Assembly (NCBI RefSeq): GCF_000828085.3
Contig: NZ_JXCA02000019.1
Coordinates: forward strand, 439,046 to 503,045
DNA: 64,000 nt
Source of the DNA: Scytonema tolypothrichoides VB-61278
Lineage (GTDB): Bacteria; Cyanobacteriota; Cyanobacteriia; Cyanobacteriales; Nostocaceae
Direction: 5' to 3'
Shown here: piece after piece, positions 7,971 to 18,868 of the stretch
Layout: each line of letters begins with the position of its first letter
Numbering within the stretch: the stretch's first letter is position 1
The notes under the pieces: generated by a model
The model's database searches: none
The model's input: the letters and a program-made list of their open reading frames with translations, nothing else
Told to the model about the DNA's origin: nothing
Program-made: the position numbers and the translations under genes

Positions 7971-10900
7971 ATGACTCCAATTCTCAATAGATTTCCAGAA
8001 ATTCCCCACCAATGTGCGACAGTCGTTGATATTCTGCGTTATCGTACTTTCAAAACGCCGCACAAACAAGCGTTCACCTTCCTGGAAGATGGGGAAACCA
8101 AAGAATTAACCCTGACTTATCAAGAGTTAGATCGACGCTCTCGGGCTGTCGCATCTCAACTTCAAGCTCTTGGTTTAAGTGGAGAACGAGCCATATTGCT
8201 GTATCCTCCGGGACTTGATTACCTCACTGCATTTTTTGGTTGTCTATACGCGGGAATTGTCGCAGTTCCAGCTTACCCACCGCGCAATCAACGCAATACG
8301 CCTAGGATTCAGGCAATCATCACAGATGCACAAGCAGCAATTATCCTGACGACAACAACGATTCTTTCCACCATACAATCTTTACTTGCAAAAGAAACAG
8401 ACCAAGGACATCTACGTTGGCTAACTACTGACAACCTGGCACAAGGAATAGAAGATTCTTGGCAACAACCTACAGTCAATGCACAGACGTTAGCATTCCT
8501 GCAATACACATCTGGTTCTACAGGCACACCCAAAGGTGTGATGCTCAGTTACAGCAACTTGCTGCATAACGCTGCTGTAACTTATCAAGTGATGGAGCAT
8601 TCGCCCGAGAGTCAATTTGTCTCTTGGCTTCCCGTCTACCACGATATGGGATTGATAGGTGGAATACTACAACCATTGTATGGGGGATTTCCTTGTATCT
8701 TGATGTCTCCAGCATCATTTTTGCAACGTCCATATCGATGGCTACAGGCAATTTCTCGCTACAAAGGTACCACGAGTGGTGGTCCTAACTTTGCTTATGA
8801 GTTATGCATTCACAAGATTACTCAGCAGCAAAGGTCAACTCTCGACTTAAGTAGTTGGAGTGTGGCATTTAACGGTGCTGAGCCTGTCAGACAAGAGACT
8901 TTAGAGCAATTTTCAGCAACCTTTAGAGAGTGTGGTTTTCGTCCGGAAGCATTTTATCCCTGTTACGGCATGGCGGAAGCAACTCTGATAGTTTCTGGTG
9001 GCGTCAAGAAAGCCTTACCTCCTTGCAAAACAGTTGCAAAATCTGCACTCTCAATAAACCAGGTCATTGAAGCTAATACAGAGAGTGATGATATCCAAAC
9101 CTTTGTCAGCTGCGGTCAAACTGTACCACAACAGCAAATTTTCATTGCACATCCAGATACTCTCAAGAATTGTCACAGTAACGAAGTTGGAGAAATTTGG
9201 GTTTCAGGACCTAGTGTTGGTCAAGGTTATTGGAATCGAAAAGAAGAGACAGAGCAAACATTCCACGCCTATCTTCAAGATACAACGGAGGGACCATTTC
9301 TCCGCACTGGTGACTTAGGCTTTTTGCACAATGGAGAACTCTTTATTACAGGGCGAGTCAAAGATTTAATCATTATTCGAGGTCGCAACCTCTATCCACA
9401 AGACATAGAGTTAACTGCAGAACGTAGCCATTCCTCATTGCGTTCAGGTAGTAGTGCAGCTTTTGCAGTGGAAGTAGACGGTGAGGAACGACTGGTTGTC
9501 GTTCAAGAGTTAGAGTTTCGTGCCAAACCAAATCTTGAGGAAGTCATTGCAGCAATTCGTCAAGCAGTTGTCGAAGAACATGAGGTACAAGTCTATGGAG
9601 TAGTACTCATTAAACCAGGTACTATTCCCAAAACCTCTAGTGGCAAAATTCAACGCCGTGCCACAAAGGCAGATTTTCTTGCAGGCAAACTGGAAGTCGT
9701 TAGTAGCAGCATTCAGAAAACTGTTGATATTGATGGAAACGATCAGAGGTTGCAGCGTGAAACTCTCTTAGCCCTGACTCCACGTGAGTGTCAGCCGCTG
9801 TTAGAGTCTTATTTTCAGCAACAAATAGCACGAGTGCTTTTAATTCCACTCGATGAAATCAACCCTGAACAGGCATTAAGTTCCTTGGGACTCGATTCTA
9901 TAAAAGTCTTTGAGTTAAAAAATCGAATTGAGGTTGACCTAGAAGTTATCGTTTCAGTGGCTGACTTCTTTGAAGGCTTGAGTTTGCGATCGCTAGCGAC
10001 CAAAATAATTGCAGAACTGACAACTGTAGCTTCTCAATCGTCAGTGTCCCTCAGTCCAGTTCACAAAAGCACCCAAATCCACCCTCTATCTTTTGCACAG
10101 CAGCGATTGTGGTTTATCAATCAACTAGCTCCTGATACTCCTACATATAACATTCCTATAATCATTGACCTCACAGGGCACGTAAATGTAGCCTTGTTGG
10201 AGAGAAGTCTCAACGAAATCATCAGACGTCACGACATCTTACGGACAAACTTTATTATCAGCGAAGGTAAACCCGTTCAGGTTATCAAATCAGATGCACC
10301 CTTAACTCTGTCAGTTGAGGATTTGCAAGAATTTTCAGAGAGCGAACGCACAAAACAAGTACAAAGTCTAACCACTGAAATAGCTCAACAGCCCTTCGAC
10401 CTATCGTGTCAACTGCTTTTACATGCAAAACTTTTGCGTTTAGCCTCACAAAAGTATAGGCTGCTATTAACACTGCATCATATTATTGCAGATGGTTGGT
10501 CTATGGGGGTTCTCATCAGAGAACTAGCAACACTGTATGAAGCATTCTCTCAAGGAAAACCCTCCCCACTTCCTGAGTTACCCATACAATATGTTGATTT
10601 CACATATTGGCAACACCAGTGGTTACAAAGCGAGCGTATTCAACCCCTGCTGGAGTATTGGAAGCAGCAGTTAGGTGGTAATTTGCCTGTATTGAATCTG
10701 CCTACTGACCGTCCGCGCTCGTCAATTCAAAACTTCAAAGGCGCTCAAGCTAAATTAGTCCTGTCTCAAACTCTGACAAAAGCACTGAAAAAGCTGAGTC
10801 ATCAAGAAGGCGTAACCCTGTTCATGACTTTGCTTGCGGCGTTCAAAATTTTACTTTACCGCTACACAGGACAGACAGATATCCTAGTAGGTTCCCCAAT

Positions 10901-13310
10901 CGCCAATCGCAGCCGAGCCGAAATAGAACCATTAATCGGATTTTTTGTCAATATTTTGGTATTGCGTACTAACCTTGATAGTAAACTCAATTTTAGAGAT
11001 TTGCTTTTCCGGGTGAAGTCAACAGCCTTAGAAGCCTATGTGCATCAAGACCTGCCCTTTGAGAAGTTAGTGGAGGAGCTACAACCAGACCGAGATCTCA
11101 GTTGTAACCCATTATTTCAGGTGATGTTTGTTCTCCAGAATATGCCGTTGCCAGCTCCGAAGTTATCTAATATATCGATAATTGGTCAGGAAGGTTACAG
11201 TGGTACGGCAAAGTTTGACCTGACTCTGTTTATGGAAGACTCTGAACAGGGCTTGATTGCAACTGCTGAGTACAACACGGATCTGTTTCATGGTGATACT
11301 ATAACTCGAATGCTGGGACATTTCCAGACAATGCTTGAAGGTATTATTGCTAATCCCGATCATGCAATTGTAGATTTGCCCTTACTGACTGCATCTGAAA
11401 AACATCAACTCATAGTTGACTGGAATGATACAAAGATAGATTATCCGTATAGTCAGTGCATTCATCAGTTGTTTGAGCAGCAGGTAGAACGAACACCAAA
11501 TGCGATCGCAGTTGTCTTTGAAAACCAGCAACTGACTTACCGCGAGTTGAACAACCGAGCGAACAGAGTCGCGCACTACTTACAAAAGTTGGGTGTTAAA
11601 CCAGAGGTGCTTGTCGGTATCTGCATGGAGCGATCGCTCCACATGGTCATTGGACTGTTGGCCATCCTCAAAGCTGGTGCTGCTTATGTACCACTAGACC
11701 CTATTTATCCCCAAGAGCGATTAAGTTTTATACTAGAAGACGCCCAAGTGCCAGTACTGCTGACTCAAGGGCTTTGTGTAGAGACAATGCCTTTACACAA
11801 AGGCAAAGTCATTTGTTTAGATACTCATTGGCAGACTATTTGCCAACAGAGCCAGGAAAATTTAGTCACTGAGGTAACTCCTAATAACCTGGCGTATGTC
11901 ATCTACACCTCTGGCTCAACTGGCAAACCAAAGGGTGTGCAAATTTCCCACAGCGCTTTGAGCAACTTCTTGCACACGATGCAGCAAACGCCAGGGCTGA
12001 CTGAGCAAGATACCTTACTAGCTGTTACCACCTATTCCTTTGATATTGCTGCATTAGAACTTTTCTTGCCAATCATAGTGGGAGCTCGCCTGGTAGTCGT
12101 TAGTCGGGAAATTGCCTCGGACGGAACACGCCTTAAGGCAAAACTAACTGATTCAAATGCTACAGTCATGCAAGCGACACCAGCGACATGGCAGCTACTT
12201 TTAGCAGCTACTTGGCAGGGGAATCATCAATTGAAAATCCTGTGTGGCGGAGAAACCTTATCTGGACAATTAGCAAATCAGTTACTCAAGCGGTGTGGTT
12301 CCCTCTGGAATATGTACGGTCCTACCGAAACCACCATTTGGTCAGCAGCGTGTCAAGTAGAAAAAGACAGCAGCGTTGTGCCAATTAGTCAACCGATTGC
12401 TAACACACAGTTCTATATCCTAGATCAACACGCTCAGTTAGTCCCTATTGGTGTACCAGGTGAGTTGCACATAGGTGGGGATGGACTAGCACGTGGCTAT
12501 TTAAAGCGCCCCGAACTGACTGCTGAAAAATTTATCCCCAACCCCTTTAGCGACAAACCAGCAGCGCGTTTATACAAAACAGGAGATTTGGCACGTTATT
12601 TAGCTAATGGACAGATAGAGTACATTGGACGTATTGACCACCAAGTCAAAGTCCGTGGTTTCCGCATTGAACTGGGAGAGATTGAGGAAGTACTGCGACA
12701 ACATCCAGAAGTGCAAGAAACTGTGGTGCTGATACGCGAGGATGTACTAGAAGTTCGTCGCTTGGTAGCTTATTTTGTATCTAAAGCAGAAACAGCAGTC
12801 TTGATTGATGATTTGCGGAATCTTCTCAAACAGCAGCTACCAAACTACATGATCCCATCAACATTTGTGCAAATACAGGCACTACCATTGACGGCAAATG
12901 GCAAAATAGATCGCTCTCGCTTACCTGTACCAGATGCCAATCGCCTAGAGTTGACTGAAGGTTATCAAGCTCCTTGTTCTGAGGTAGAACGAACCATAGC
13001 CACTGTTTGGCAACAGGTGCTACATTTAGAAAAAGTGGGCGTTAATGACAATTTCTTTGACCTCGGCGGTCATTCATTACTGATAGTTCAGGTTAATAGC
13101 AAACTACAAGAAATTTTTAAACGGAATTTATCAGTTGTAGAAATTTTCCAAAATCCAACTATTAAATCACTAGCCCAATATTTAAGTCAAAAATCTGAGG
13201 ATGTACCTGCTTTTGGGTTAATGCGTGATCGCGCTCAAAAGCAAATTCAGGCTATCAACCACCGCCAAAAACAACAATTAAGCAAGCAAGGTAAAAAGAT
13301 TCATGGCTAG
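7971..13310 (+). CDS. Loading/first module: FAAL-ACP-C-A(Gly)-PCP NRPS
   Basis: A 1779-residue starter synthetase. Residues 5-590 are a fatty-acyl-AMP ligase (YTSGSTGTPKGVMLS near 178; SWLPVYHDMGLIGG; SGGPNFAYELC), which activates a free fatty acid and passes it to the ACP (LGLDSIKVFE, Ser near 641). A condensation domain follows (about 700-1130, active-site HHIIADG near 836), then an adenylation domain (about 1155-1655) and a PCP (LGGHSLL, near 1700). By-eye alignment to GrsA gives the specificity residues D-I-L-Q-L-G-M-I-W-K, one change from the published glycine code DILQLGLIWK. The product would be an N-acyl-glycyl thioester. The C-terminal tail (about 1735-1779, RDRAQKQIQAINHRQKQQ) is basic and helical and probably docks to the next PKS. 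The stop overlaps the next start by 8 bases (ATGGCTAG), suggesting translational coupling. Confidence 0.95.
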   Translation: MTPILNRFPEIPHQCATVVDILRYRTFKTPHKQAFTFLEDGETKELTLTYQELDRRSRAVASQLQALGLSGERAILLYPPGLDYLTAFFGCLYAGIVAVPAYPPRNQRNTPRIQAIITDAQAAIILTTTTILSTIQSLLAKETDQGHLRWLTTDNLAQGIEDSWQQPTVNAQTLAFLQYTSGSTGTPKGVMLSYSNLLHNAAVTYQVMEHSPESQFVSWLPVYHDMGLIGGILQPLYGGFPCILMSPASFLQRPYRWLQAISRYKGTTSGGPNFAYELCIHKITQQQRSTLDLSSWSVAFNGAEPVRQETLEQFSATFRECGFRPEAFYPCYGMAEATLIVSGGVKKALPPCKTVAKSALSINQVIEANTESDDIQTFVSCGQTVPQQQIFIAHPDTLKNCHSNEVGEIWVSGPSVGQGYWNRKEETEQTFHAYLQDTTEGPFLRTGDLGFLHNGELFITGRVKDLIIIRGRNLYPQDIELTAERSHSSLRSGSSAAFAVEVDGEERLVVVQELEFRAKPNLEEVIAAIRQAVVEEHEVQVYGVVLIKPGTIPKTSSGKIQRRATKADFLAGKLEVVSSSIQKTVDIDGNDQRLQRETLLALTPRECQPLLESYFQQQIARVLLIPLDEINPEQALSSLGLDSIKVFELKNRIEVDLEVIVSVADFFEGLSLRSLATKIIAELTTVASQSSVSLSPVHKSTQIHPLSFAQQRLWFINQLAPDTPTYNIPIIIDLTGHVNVALLERSLNEIIRRHDILRTNFIISEGKPVQVIKSDAPLTLSVEDLQEFSESERTKQVQSLTTEIAQQPFDLSCQLLLHAKLLRLASQKYRLLLTLHHIIADGWSMGVLIRELATLYEAFSQGKPSPLPELPIQYVDFTYWQHQWLQSERIQPLLEYWKQQLGGNLPVLNLPTDRPRSSIQNFKGAQAKLVLSQTLTKALKKLSHQEGVTLFMTLLAAFKILLYRYTGQTDILVGSPIANRSRAEIEPLIGFFVNILVLRTNLDSKLNFRDLLFRVKSTALEAYVHQDLPFEKLVEELQPDRDLSCNPLFQVMFVLQNMPLPAPKLSNISIIGQEGYSGTAKFDLTLFMEDSEQGLIATAEYNTDLFHGDTITRMLGHFQTMLEGIIANPDHAIVDLPLLTASEKHQLIVDWNDTKIDYPYSQCIHQLFEQQVERTPNAIAVVFENQQLTYRELNNRANRVAHYLQKLGVKPEVLVGICMERSLHMVIGLLAILKAGAAYVPLDPIYPQERLSFILEDAQVPVLLTQGLCVETMPLHKGKVICLDTHWQTICQQSQENLVTEVTPNNLAYVIYTSGSTGKPKGVQISHSALSNFLHTMQQTPGLTEQDTLLAVTTYSFDIAALELFLPIIVGARLVVVSREIASDGTRLKAKLTDSNATVMQATPATWQLLLAATWQGNHQLKILCGGETLSGQLANQLLKRCGSLWNMYGPTETTIWSAACQVEKDSSVVPISQPIANTQFYILDQHAQLVPIGVPGELHIGGDGLARGYLKRPELTAEKFIPNPFSDKPAARLYKTGDLARYLANGQIEYIGRIDHQVKVRGFRIELGEIEEVLRQHPEVQETVVLIREDVLEVRRLVAYFVSKAETAVLIDDLRNLLKQQLPNYMIPSTFVQIQALPLTANGKIDRSRLPVPDANRLELTEGYQAPCSEVERTIATVWQQVLHLEKVGVNDNFFDLGGHSLLIVQVNSKLQEIFKRNLSVVEIFQNPTIKSLAQYLSQKSEDVPAFGLMRDRAQKQIQAINHRQKQQLSKQGKKIHG

Positions 13311-16300
13311 CGCTACAAATTTCGATTCCTTGGAAGGCATAGCTATCATTGGCATGGCAGGACGTTTTCCTGGTGCCAAAAATATTGAGCAGTTTTGGCA
13401 AAATTTGCGATCTGGGGTGGAGTCAATTTCTGACTTCACAGATGAGGAGTTAATATCTTCTGGGATAGATCCTGCTGTAGTGAGTAATCCCAACTATATC
13501 AAAGCCGGTGCTGTAGTAGAAGATATCGATTTATTTGATGCTTCTTTCTTTGGCTTTAACCATAGAGAAGCTGAAATAACAGATCCGCAACACCGTCTGT
13601 TCTTAGAGTGTGCGTGGGAAGCACTTGAAAATGCTGGTTATGACTCCACTCGGTGTGAAAGTCGGATTGGAGTGTATGCCGGGGCTGGTCTAAATAACTA
13701 TTTGTCCTTTGATATAACTCGTGACAGAATAGGCTCAGCCAGCTGTTACCAAACGTTGATTGGTAATGATAAAGATTTCCTCACTACCCGTGTCTCTTAC
13801 AAATTAAATCTAAAAGGACCGAGTGTTACGCTTCAAACCGCCTGCTCCACATCATTAGTTGCCACAACTCTTGCTTGCCAAAGTTTGTTGAATTACCAAT
13901 GTGATATGGCGTTGGTGGGTGGGGTTTCGATTCGGGTTCCACAAAAAGTCGGCTACTTGTATCAAGAAGAAGGAGTTTTATCTCCTGATGGTCACTGTCA
14001 CGCTTTTGATGCAGAAGCTAGGGGAACTGTTCTCGGTAATGGTGTGGGAGTGGTGGTTTTAAAGCGGCTTGCAGATGCTCTAGCTGATAGGGACTGTATT
14101 CATGCTGTAATTAAAGGTTCAGCAATCAACAATGACGGTTCACTTAAAGTTGGCTACACAGCACCCAGCGTGGATGGTCAAGCCGAGGTTATAGCAGAAG
14201 CTCTAGCTCTAGCTGGAATTGAACCTGAAACAGTCTCCTATATTGAAGCTCACGGAACCGGAACATCTTTGGGAGATCCTATAGAAATCGCAGCGCTCTC
14301 CAAAGTTTTTCGTGCCAGCACACAGAAAAAGAGATTCTGTGCGATTGGTTCAGTGAAAACTAATATTGGTCATTTGGATACAGCGGCTGGAGTAACAAGT
14401 CTCATCAAAACCGTCCTAGCCCTCAAAGGCAAGCAAATACCACCTAGTTTGCATTTCGAGAAGCCGAATCCCCAGATTGACTTTGCTAACAGTCCTTTCT
14501 ACGTCAATACTACACTTTCCGAATGGAAAACGAATGGCACTCCCCGACGTGCAGGAGTCAGTTCCTTTGGTATTGGTGGAACTAATGCCCATGTTGTTCT
14601 TGAAGAAGCCCCGGTTGTCGAAGCTTCTAGCCCCTCTCGTCCTTGGCAGGTGTTAATGCTATCTGCCAAGACAAGTTCAGCACTGGAAACTGCTACGACA
14701 AACCTAACTAATTACCTCCAACAGCATCCAGAGTTAAAGCTCGCTGATGTCGCTTACACATTGCAGGTTGGGAGACAAAGTTTCGACCATCGGCGTACGG
14801 TTGTTTGCCGTTCAATTGAAGATGCTGTGAATGCACTTGTTGATCCAAAGCGAGTTCTCACCAGTATTCAGGAAACTCAGGAGCGCTCTGTTGCCTTTAT
14901 GTTTCCTGGACTAGGAACTCACTACGTCAATATGGCGATTGAACTTTATCAAGCTGAGCCCACCTTCAGGGAGCAAGTTGATCGCTGTTGTCTGCTCATT
15001 CGACCTCACCTTAGTCTTGACCTGCGAGATGTGCTGTATCCCAATAAAAACCGCGCAGATGCAGGTAATCAAAAACACAATACGCCCTCGGCTGATCTTG
15101 ATTTGCGAAAAATGTTAGGTCGTAGTGAGCAACAAGAGGATGCCGCAACTCAAAAACTTAATCAAACCTTTCTCACACAGCCAGCCATATTTGTCATTGA
15201 ATACGCCCTAGCTCAGTTGTGGATATCATGGGGAATTCGTCCTGCGGCAATGATAGGCTACAGCATTGGTGAATATGTAGCAGCAACTCTTGCGGGGGTT
15301 TTGTCTCTGGAAGAGGCTCTTACTCTGGTCGCTAAAAGAGCGCAAATGATTCAAGAATTGCCTTCAGGCGCAATGCTTGCTGTTCCCCTGTCAGAAAAAC
15401 AAGTGCAGCCCTTCCTGAATGAAAAACTCTCCTTGTCTGCTGTTAATGGGTCATCTTTGTGTGTGGTTGCGGGTTTTACAGATGCTGTCGAGGAATTGGA
15501 ACAACAGTTGACTCAAAAGGGTTTGGTTTGTCGGCGGATTGTCAGTTCTCATGCTTTTCATTCTGTGATGATGGAGGCGATCGCACAACCTTTCATCGAC
15601 CTGGTTAAAACATTCAATCTCCAACCACCCAAAATTCCCTACTTATCCAACGTTACAGGAACTTGGATTACAGCTGAGGAAGCAACAGATCCAAACTATT
15701 GGGTGAAGCACCTATGCCAAGCTGTGCGTTTTGCTTCGGGAGTGCAAGAGTTGTCTAAAAAAGACAATCCAATTTTATTGGAGGTTGGTCCCGGACAAAC
15801 GTTAAGCAGTTTGGCACTGCAATGTATGGAAAGTGACCAGGCGGCTCAGCAAATTGTACTGCCCTCCCTGAGACATTCTTACGATCAACAGCCGGATTTA
15901 GCATTCTTGCTGAACACGTTAGGTCGTTTATGGCTTGCAGGAGTCCAGATAGATTGGTCTAGCTTTTATGCCGCAGAGCGTCGTTATCGTATCCCCTTAC
16001 CAACATATCCTTTTGAGCGTCAGCGTTACTGGATTTCACCACAAAAAAATACACGCGATGTCAATCTGAACCAAGCAGCATTAGAACAAAAGCTCGATAT
16101 TAAAGACTGGTTCTACATTCCTTCCTGGAAACGCTCCGTACCACCCGTATCTTTTGAACCCAGAAGATTAACAGTTGAAAAGCAATGCTGGCTGGTGTTT
16201 ATGGATACCTGTGGTATAGGAACTCAAATCCTAGAAAAACTAAAACGCGAGAATCAAAATGTCATAACTGTCAAAGTTGGAGAGCAATTTTGTGACACCG

Positions 16301-18828
16301 GCGAGTGGGAATATACCATTAATCCTCAAAACAGAAATGACTATGATACATTACTAAAAGCCATTCGTAACTTAGGTCAATTCCCCACAATTATTGCTCA
16401 TTTATGGAACATCACACTCAGTGAGTATGTATTATCAAGACTTGAGAGTTGTGAAAAAGCTCAAGATATCGGCTTCTGGAGTTTGTTGTATCTGGCGCAA
16501 GCACTTGGAGAACAGAATATTACTGACACTATCCAAATTGGTGTTGTCTCCAACAATATGCAGCAGTTGCTTGACGAAGACGAGTTGTGTCCAGAGAAAG
16601 CGACTATTCTAGGACCATGTAAAGTCATTTCTCAGGAATATTCAAACATCACCTGCCGTAGTATTGATATTAAGCTTCCCCAATTAGGTACTAGGCAATG
16701 GGAGCAACTGATAAACCAACTTTTAGCAGAACTTGCAGCCTCAACATCTGAGCAAGTGATCGCATATCGTGGTAATCAGCGATGGGTGCAGTGTTTTGAA
16801 GCGTTAGCAATAGAAAGTCAAACCATTACCACAGCCAGGTTACGGGAAGGAGGGGTTTATGTGATAACAGGTGGATTAGGGGGGATTGGACTTGCAATTG
16901 CAGAACACTTGGCAAAGACAGCCCAATCAAAACTTGTACTGATTGGCAGAAAGGGATTACCTCCAAAATCTGAGTGGAATCAATGGTTGTCAACCCATGA
17001 CGAGCAGGATCTGCTGAGTACAAAAATCAAAAAAGTTCAGGTTTTAGAGGAATTAGGTGCAGAAGTTTTAATCCTGACAGCAGATGTTGCCAACCTTGAA
17101 CAAATGCAAGGTGTAGTTAATCAGGTAGGCGATCGCTTTGGCAAGATTCATGGAGTGATTCACGCCGCAGGAGTTCCAGGTGCAGGTTTAATTCAACTCA
17201 AAACAACCGAATTAGCAACAAGTGTTCTTGAGCCTAAAGTGAAGGGAACACTTGTGTTAGATGCTGTATTGCGGGATGTCAATTTAGATTTTCTGGTCTT
17301 GTTTTCCTCAAACACTGCGATCGCAGGTGGATTTGGTCAGGTAGATTACTGTGCAGCGAATGCTTTTCTTGACGCCTTCGCTCATTACAATTTTTACCAA
17401 CAGCAAATTCCAACTGTTTCTATTAACTGGGATTGGTGGCAAGGCAACAACTGGGCAGATTCATTGATGTCAGCTGTTCCAGAATTCCAAGCTGAGTTTA
17501 AGCAGATGAGAGAAAGATACGGCATCAGCTTTGTAGAAGGTCTAGATGCGTTTAGCCGTATTCTATCTACAAAACTACCTCAAGTCGTTGTCTCAACACA
17601 AAACCTACAAACTGTAATTGATAAATTTAAGAGTTTTGCAGCACCCATTTCCTTAGAAAAATCAGAGACGTCTGAGCAATCCAAAGCAAAACACCCAAGA
17701 CCTATTTTAGGAACTACTTATGTTGCTCCCAGCAGTGATCTTGAGCAAAAGATTGCTGATATCTGGCAGGAATTGCTGGGTATTGAGCAAGTGGGTATTA
17801 ATGACAACTTCTTTGACTTGGGCGGACACTCCCTACTAGCTACCCAACTCGTTTCTCAACTTCGCAAAGACTTCCAAGTAGAACTATCCCTACGTCACAT
17901 CTTTGAAGCACCGACTATAGCCGAGTTGGCTTTGATGATTGAAGACCTGATTTTAAGGGAGTTGGAAGAATTAACAGAGGATGAGGCTAAGGAACTTGTA
18001 TCAGTGGTATTAAACCACGAACAAGCGCCCAGAGATATTAGCCAGCGACGCTACAAATTGCCAAATAATCTGGAAATTGTTTACCAAACCAAAGCTGAAG
18101 CTGATTATTTTTACGAAGATATCTTCAAAAATCACGTTTATCTCAAGCACGGGATTACTTTACGCGATCGCGCCTGTATTTTTGATGTCGGTGCGAACAT
18201 AGGTATGTTCACGCTTTTTGTGAATCAACAATGCAACAATCCCACTATTTACTCATTTGAGCCAGTCCCAACTCTGTTTGAAATTTTACGACTCAACACA
18301 ACTCTACATGAAGTGAATGTAAAGTTGTTCAATTTTGGAGTGTCTAACGAAACCAAAACAGCAACATTTACCTTTTATCCTAACAGTTCTGGGATGTCCT
18401 CCTTCTATGCTGATGAAGAAGAGGAAAAAGAAGTATTACAAGCCATCATGACCAATCAACTGCAAAGTGGTATGGCTGGGATGGAACAAGTTATGGAATA
18501 TGCTGACGAGTTGTTAGAAGAAAGATTGAAAGCTCAGACTTTAACTTGCCAGTTAAGAACTCTTTCTGAAATTATCAGAGAAAATAACGTCGAATTTATA
18601 GATTTACTGAAAATCGACGTGCAAAAAAGCGAACTTGATGTTCTGCAAGGCATCGAAAATCATGATTGGAAAAAAATTCAACAGATTGTCATAGAAGTAC
18701 ATGATACGGAAGGACGTTTGGAGTATATAACTAACCTGTTGAGAATGCAAGGTTATCACGTTGTAGCTGAACAAGAAAACTTGTATGAAGGCTCAACGAT
18801 CCACAATATTTACGCCGTCCGTAAATGA
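13303..18828 (+). CDS. Type I PKS module KS-AT-KR-ACP with C-terminal FkbM-type methyltransferase
   Basis: 1841 residues. KS (8-430) has TACSTS (Cys near 181), EAHGTGTSLGDP and KTNIGHLDTAAG. AT (about 528-835) has GYSIGE and HAFH; HAFH is usually malonyl-type, but the AT opens with FMFPGLGTHYVNM and carries an extra stretch of about 35 residues (near 585-620) compared with the second PKS of the cluster. KR (about 1183-1365) has an intact TGGLGGIG, a Lys in EPKVKGT, and Ser/Tyr in FSSNTAI and DYCAANAF, so it should be active. No DH or ER is seen. ACP Ser lies near 1506 (LGGHSLLAT). Residues about 1575-1841 are an FkbM-family SAM methyltransferase (FDVGANIGMFTLF near 1624; LLKIDVQKSELDVLQG). 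With the FkbH-K genes directly downstream, it probably inserts and O-methylates a hydroxymalonyl-derived unit after the first Gly. Confidence 0.94.
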   Translation: MASATNFDSLEGIAIIGMAGRFPGAKNIEQFWQNLRSGVESISDFTDEELISSGIDPAVVSNPNYIKAGAVVEDIDLFDASFFGFNHREAEITDPQHRLFLECAWEALENAGYDSTRCESRIGVYAGAGLNNYLSFDITRDRIGSASCYQTLIGNDKDFLTTRVSYKLNLKGPSVTLQTACSTSLVATTLACQSLLNYQCDMALVGGVSIRVPQKVGYLYQEEGVLSPDGHCHAFDAEARGTVLGNGVGVVVLKRLADALADRDCIHAVIKGSAINNDGSLKVGYTAPSVDGQAEVIAEALALAGIEPETVSYIEAHGTGTSLGDPIEIAALSKVFRASTQKKRFCAIGSVKTNIGHLDTAAGVTSLIKTVLALKGKQIPPSLHFEKPNPQIDFANSPFYVNTTLSEWKTNGTPRRAGVSSFGIGGTNAHVVLEEAPVVEASSPSRPWQVLMLSAKTSSALETATTNLTNYLQQHPELKLADVAYTLQVGRQSFDHRRTVVCRSIEDAVNALVDPKRVLTSIQETQERSVAFMFPGLGTHYVNMAIELYQAEPTFREQVDRCCLLIRPHLSLDLRDVLYPNKNRADAGNQKHNTPSADLDLRKMLGRSEQQEDAATQKLNQTFLTQPAIFVIEYALAQLWISWGIRPAAMIGYSIGEYVAATLAGVLSLEEALTLVAKRAQMIQELPSGAMLAVPLSEKQVQPFLNEKLSLSAVNGSSLCVVAGFTDAVEELEQQLTQKGLVCRRIVSSHAFHSVMMEAIAQPFIDLVKTFNLQPPKIPYLSNVTGTWITAEEATDPNYWVKHLCQAVRFASGVQELSKKDNPILLEVGPGQTLSSLALQCMESDQAAQQIVLPSLRHSYDQQPDLAFLLNTLGRLWLAGVQIDWSSFYAAERRYRIPLPTYPFERQRYWISPQKNTRDVNLNQAALEQKLDIKDWFYIPSWKRSVPPVSFEPRRLTVEKQCWLVFMDTCGIGTQILEKLKRENQNVITVKVGEQFCDTGEWEYTINPQNRNDYDTLLKAIRNLGQFPTIIAHLWNITLSEYVLSRLESCEKAQDIGFWSLLYLAQALGEQNITDTIQIGVVSNNMQQLLDEDELCPEKATILGPCKVISQEYSNITCRSIDIKLPQLGTRQWEQLINQLLAELAASTSEQVIAYRGNQRWVQCFEALAIESQTITTARLREGGVYVITGGLGGIGLAIAEHLAKTAQSKLVLIGRKGLPPKSEWNQWLSTHDEQDLLSTKIKKVQVLEELGAEVLILTADVANLEQMQGVVNQVGDRFGKIHGVIHAAGVPGAGLIQLKTTELATSVLEPKVKGTLVLDAVLRDVNLDFLVLFSSNTAIAGGFGQVDYCAANAFLDAFAHYNFYQQQIPTVSINWDWWQGNNWADSLMSAVPEFQAEFKQMRERYGISFVEGLDAFSRILSTKLPQVVVSTQNLQTVIDKFKSFAAPISLEKSETSEQSKAKHPRPILGTTYVAPSSDLEQKIADIWQELLGIEQVGINDNFFDLGGHSLLATQLVSQLRKDFQVELSLRHIFEAPTIAELALMIEDLILRELEELTEDEAKELVSVVLNHEQAPRDISQRRYKLPNNLEIVYQTKAEADYFYEDIFKNHVYLKHGITLRDRACIFDVGANIGMFTLFVNQQCNNPTIYSFEPVPTLFEILRLNTTLHEVNVKLFNFGVSNETKTATFTFYPNSSGMSSFYADEEEEKEVLQAIMTNQLQSGMAGMEQVMEYADELLEERLKAQTLTCQLRTLSEIIRENNVEFIDLLKIDVQKSELDVLQGIENHDWKKIQQIVIEVHDTEGRLEYITNLLRMQGYHVVAEQENLYEGSTIHNIYAVRK

Positions 18829-18868
18829 AATTTAAAAGCTTGGTAGCAAAGTGTGGTCAGTTGAAATG

